Of a stretch of 64,000 nt of DNA, positions 60,019 through 64,000 are shown piece after piece. Origin of the DNA: Lachnospiraceae bacterium (GTDB taxonomy: Bacteria; Bacillota; Clostridia; Lachnospirales; Lachnospiraceae); contig JAFSIQ010000010.1 of the NCBI GenBank assembly GCA_017439675.1, positions 163,699 through 227,698 on the forward strand, read 5' to 3'. Under the pieces are notes generated by a model. The model was not told the DNA's origin, did no database searches, and saw only the letters and a program-made list of their open reading frames with translations. Position 1 is the first letter of the stretch; every line of letters begins with the position of its first letter. The position numbers and the translations under genes were made by a program.

Positions 60019-60618
60019 GTGACAAAAGATAAGAAGAATAACCAAAGATATATATATGTGTTGCTGAGCAGAACCAATACCGTGGTAGCTACTTTGGTAC
60101 GATTCTTTACGCAGGCGCCATATTCTCATACTTCCATTTCTTTAGACCCGGAATTGGAGCATTTGTATAGCTTTGCACGGCGGAAGATAAATAATCCCCT
60201 TACAGCAGGTTTTATACACGAGGATATTGAAAAAGGTGTGTTTGGTTCAGATGATAGCATTACCTGCAAGGTGTATAGAGTTCCGGTTACAGAAGAACAA
60301 TACAAACGCATAAAGGCAGAAATTGCCAAGTTTAATGAACGTCCGAGTTATTATGGTTATAATTTTTTGGGATTGTTCGCTGGAATTCTTAGATTGAATA
60401 TTAAGGATGAAAGAAGGTTTACCTGTTGTGCATTCGTAGATCATGTGTTGGTTGCTGGTGGAATCCATCTTTTTGACAATGAGAATAAGCTCATAAAACC
60501 ATATGATTTTCACAATGAATTATATCAGCACGAAATGTATGAGGGAAGACTTTGTGAATATAGGAATTTTTTAGAACGACATAGCTTATCCGAAAATGGA
60601 TATGCGGAAGCGATATAG
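60019..60618 (+). CDS. Permuted NlpC/P60-like (YiiX-type) protein
   Basis: About 199 residues. PYSHTSISLDPEL holds a histidine and RFTCCAFVDHVLVAGG a cysteine; their order (His before Cys) fits circularly permuted NlpC/P60 or YiiX-type papain folds. Many such proteins are predicted hydrolases or acyltransferases, yet without signal peptide here. The start is GTG at 60019, eight bases after AGGAG at 60006-60010; a GTG at 60010 overlaps that site. It may be co-expressed with the DUF2225 gene. A strong terminator follows. Confidence 0.65.
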   Translation: MTKDKKNNQRYIYVLLSRTNTVVATLVRFFTQAPYSHTSISLDPELEHLYSFARRKINNPLTAGFIHEDIEKGVFGSDDSITCKVYRVPVTEEQYKRIKAEIAKFNERPSYYGYNFLGLFAGILRLNIKDERRFTCCAFVDHVLVAGGIHLFDNENKLIKPYDFHNELYQHEMYEGRLCEYRNFLERHSLSENGYAEAI

Positions 60619-60673
60619 GATAAGATATGGAATGTAATAATCATGAAATGAATTTACAAAATGATCTTTTGTT

Positions 60674-60734
60674 GCAAAAAAGGAATGACTACCATATTAT
60701 AGAATGCTAATAATTGGTAGTCGTTCCTTTTTGC
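60674..60734. terminator. Long bidirectional terminator
   Basis: A 20-bp stem pairs GCAAAAA.GGAA.GACTACCA with TGGTAGTC.TTCC.TTTTTGC between convergent genes (the NlpC/P60-like and DUF6062 genes). Confidence 0.85.
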
Positions 60735-60779
60735 GTATAATCGGGTAGGTACCGCCTGCTCAATCTGATAGCCAGTATG

Positions 60780-61511
60780 TTATTCCTTAGAGTCAGGCGT
60801 GATAGAACTGTGTGTCTTCATGACAGCTCTTGGAAGAGCATCTTTGGCATTTTTCCAAGGTTCATTTTGATAGCGATAGTCGAACTTATTGATGAACCAC
60901 TCGATGTCCTCTTGCATGCGTTCCATATTGTTAAAGTATACTTCGTCGATATCTGTAAGGAATTGGTCTAGAACATCCTTTGAAAAGGTGTTACATGCCT
61001 TTTCGTACAACATAGCATAGTGATAGGTGCAAAATCCTTTGCTGTTCTTAAGTCTTGTAGGAAAATCACTATCTTTTTTGTAAAGGTGCAGTATGGTATC
61101 CACATAGCGGTCAAAGGTGTTATTCATGCGGTTACAAATGAAGCAGGTATGGGACAATCTGTCCACATATGCTCCGATACTGCCGGTGCCAGTTGCCTTT
61201 TTGAATAGAGATTTTCCGCTTGGGTTTGCACCAGCGGAAAGTTCTTTCAAATCCTTTGTTACCTTTGCCATGTGTGTGCTTAAGATGAGTGCTAGTCCTA
61301 AACGGTTCTTTTCTAAATACAAATCTTGAATGTGTTTTTCGCAAAAACCAGCCTCGTCTGTCATAGCACGATTGTCATCCTCCATGTAACTTGGTCCCAA
61401 TGTATATTCGATTGCATTTTTCTCCAATTCCTGCTTCATCTTACATAGAGGACATTCGCAATCACTTTGAAAAGCATCATTTACCGGTATGGTATATAAT
61501 TGTTCCTTCAT
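60780..61511 (-). CDS. DUF6062 family protein
   Basis: About 243 residues. CECPLCKMK, GFCEKHIQDL, TCFICNRM and GFCTYHYAML form repeated CxxC and Cys-x-x-His motifs that probably bind two zinc ions; this pattern fits DUF6062, a Clostridia family without known function. No membrane segment. The ATG at 61511 on the minus strand is preceded by AAGGAG. Some family members have been mislabelled as ABC transporter proteins. Divergent from groES, with the stretch 61512-61721 between showing no other feature. Confidence 0.75.
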   Translation of the reverse strand: MKEQLYTIPVNDAFQSDCECPLCKMKQELEKNAIEYTLGPSYMEDDNRAMTDEAGFCEKHIQDLYLEKNRLGLALILSTHMAKVTKDLKELSAGANPSGKSLFKKATGTGSIGAYVDRLSHTCFICNRMNNTFDRYVDTILHLYKKDSDFPTRLKNSKGFCTYHYAMLYEKACNTFSKDVLDQFLTDIDEVYFNNMERMQEDIEWFINKFDYRYQNEPWKNAKDALPRAVMKTHSSITPDSKE

Positions 61512-61721
61512 AACCGTCTCCTTCGTGTTGTTGTATAGTTTCATTTATTATATCCAATAAAAGATGTGTGGGCAATGAAAAAATGCTACAAAAGAGAAAA
61601 TCAGTTCTATTTTCTTGTTATAGTGAGTAGAATAATACACTGGAATGAGGCAGGTATCGGATTTTTGACAAGACGTTGCTTGTGCTGATGTAGATTATTA
61701 AAAAGAAATGCAAATAAGGGG

Positions 61722-61749
61722 TTGATTTTTTGCCAAAATAGGGTAAAAT
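61722..61749 (+). promoter_or_regulatory. groES promoter
   Basis: TTGATT at 61722-61727 and TAAAAT at 61744-61749 are 16 bases apart, ending 10 bases before the CIRCE element. Confidence 0.7.
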
Positions 61750-61759
61750 AGAGAATGTG

Positions 61760-61786
61760 TTAGCACTCTTTTTGAGTGAGTGCTAA
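61760..61786 (+). promoter_or_regulatory. CIRCE operator (HrcA-binding site)
   Basis: TTAGCACTC-N9-GAGTGCTAA is an exact CIRCE element. HrcA binds it to repress groESL until heat shock. hrcA itself is not in this window. Confidence 0.97.
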
Positions 61787-61843
61787 TGATGGAGAGGAAG
61801 AGAACAGTTCTTATAGAACTGATAATAGAAGGAGGACATTAAC

Positions 61844-62131
61844 ATGAAATTAGTACCATTAGGGGAAAGAGTTGTATTAAAGGAATGTGTAGCAGAAGAG
61901 ACAACGAAGTCTGGTATTGTATTACCAACTGCATCTCAGGAGAAACCACAGTATGCGGAGGTGGTTGCAGTAGGTCCTGGAATCGTTGTTGACGGTGAGA
62001 AGATTGAAATGCAGGTTAAGGTTGGAGACAAGGTTATCTATTCCAGATTTGCAGGTAATGATGTAGAGTTGGATGGCGATAAGTTTATTATCGTAAAACA
62101 GAGCGATATCCATGCTGTTGTAGAAGCGTAA
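61844..62131 (+). CDS. groES: Co-chaperonin GroES
   Basis: 95 residues, the normal size. It caps the GroEL ring during ATP-driven folding. KLVPLGERVVLKE at the start, the mobile loop around ETTKSGIVLPTASQEKP and GDKVIYSRFAGNDVELDGDKFIIVKQSDI are typical. The ATG follows GAAGGAGG. The promoter carries a CIRCE site and groEL follows by 107 bases. Confidence 0.97.
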   Translation: MKLVPLGERVVLKECVAEETTKSGIVLPTASQEKPQYAEVVAVGPGIVVDGEKIEMQVKVGDKVIYSRFAGNDVELDGDKFIIVKQSDIHAVVEA

Positions 62132-62235
62132 GAACTTATGGCATAGTGTGTCGTAATCGGAAGTGATACGGCATACGGTAAAGCAGAGTTAATCTGACGA
62201 TAGTTTTAGAAATGAATGAAACAATGGAGGTTTGA

Positions 62236-63864
<1,629 letters not shown>

Positions 63865-63881
63865 TTATAACCTGCCGTGCA

Positions 63882-63944
63882 GAAACAAGAAAAGACAGTG
63901 TCTGAGCAAGCTTGCTTGCAGAAGACACTGTCTTTTCTTGTTTC
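63882..63944. terminator. Terminator of groESL with the shared ACAAGAAAAG arm
   Basis: Perfect 22-bp arms (63882-63903 and 63923-63944) enclose a loop with a smaller GCAAGC/GCTTGC hairpin. The outer part AAACAAGAAAAG / CTTTTCTTGTTT is the same as in the palindromes at 1-36 and 55857-55902, while the apex differs. Confidence 0.88.
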
Positions 63945-64000
63945 TATAGGGCGGGTGCACTCTAGCGAGAAGAAGCGAAGCGGATTCGAGCTAGTGCACG
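63945..64000. repeat. Likely partial third structured repeat at the window edge
   Basis: GTGCACTCTAGCGAG (from 63955) and CGAGCTAGTGCAC (63987-63999) pair around AAGAAGCGAAGCGGATT-like loop sequence. The GCACT.TAG.GAG and CGA.CT.AGT.C segments resemble GGCACTTAGTGAG and CGAACTTAGTAC of copy A. The copy is cut by the window end, so its kinship is uncertain. Confidence 0.45.

Overview
The window reads as chromosomal DNA of an anaerobic, low-GC Gram-positive bacterium of the class Clostridia, most likely the family Lachnospiraceae. This rests on strong AGGAGG-type ribosome binding sites, two pyruvate-type ferredoxin oxidoreductase systems, rubredoxin, Feo iron uptake, spmA/spmB, a CIRCE-controlled groESL operon, and families such as DUF3877, DUF4250, DUF3137 and DUF6062 that I know mainly from that group. 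I cannot name a species. Most of the window is ordinary core genome with about 60 genes; no prophage, complete insertion sequence or CRISPR array is visible.

Layout. 1-2625: a terminator palindrome and a long structured repeat, then a LysR regulator and a SpoVK/CbbX-like AAA+ ATPase on the minus strand. 2857-7290: an AI-2E family permease, cardiolipin synthase, a DUF3877 protein and a ZIP transporter. 7442-11079: a two-gene (gamma-delta plus alpha-beta) 2-oxoacid:ferredoxin oxidoreductase and a small rubredoxin gene. 11125-13102: a 13-bp tandem repeat array, then an ECF sigma factor and its membrane partner. 13344-17817: a short-chain dehydrogenase, rsmH, a membrane lipase-like protein and pta. 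17956-23342: divergent DtxR and Fur-like regulators and a MarR-controlled heterodimeric ABC exporter. 23474-27068: two poorly known proteins, an S1 RNA-binding protein and an Rpn-type nuclease. 27077-27418: what looks like a decayed type III toxin-antitoxin locus. 27582-30593: a second, four-gene oxidoreductase. 30749-32813: a structured repeat flanked by direct repeats, an HTH-GNAT fusion, a DnaA-like ATPase and a coiled-coil protein. 33050-41612: a lipid kinase, spmAB, apt, paired PH-domain proteins, NfeD/stomatin, a second AI-2E permease and DUF4250. 41708-49349: argJ, pepD, ispF, a GNAT protein, cysS, mrnC, rlmB and tRNA-Thr. 49466-55854: an XRE regulator, an Ltp-like protein, feoA/feoB with a cysteine-rich partner, and an OPT transporter overlapping a PqqD-like gene. 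55932-57194: a sigma factor and a membrane partner on the minus strand. 57485-63864: glnS, DUF2225, an NlpC/P60-like protein, DUF6062 and groES/groEL.

Connections between genes. A 19-bp sequence (AGGTTAG...ACTAA) occurs in both the fur-like and the feoA promoters, suggesting one metal-responsive regulator, possibly the DtxR protein at 17956-18321, controls both. Pyruvate metabolism is represented twice at the oxidoreductase level and by pta.

Most unusual signals: (1) a family of about 210-bp structured repeats (44-258 and 30761-30969, with a likely partial copy at the window end) whose paired arms differ in sequence but keep pairing, one copy flanked by a 12-14 bp direct repeat; (2) the type III toxin-antitoxin remnant with consensus promoter, short repeat RNA, terminator and truncated toxin; (3) a 13-bp array bracketed by inverted repeats; (4) a structured leader with an intrinsic terminator before the OPT transporter. 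All functions are inferred by reading alone; no database search was run.
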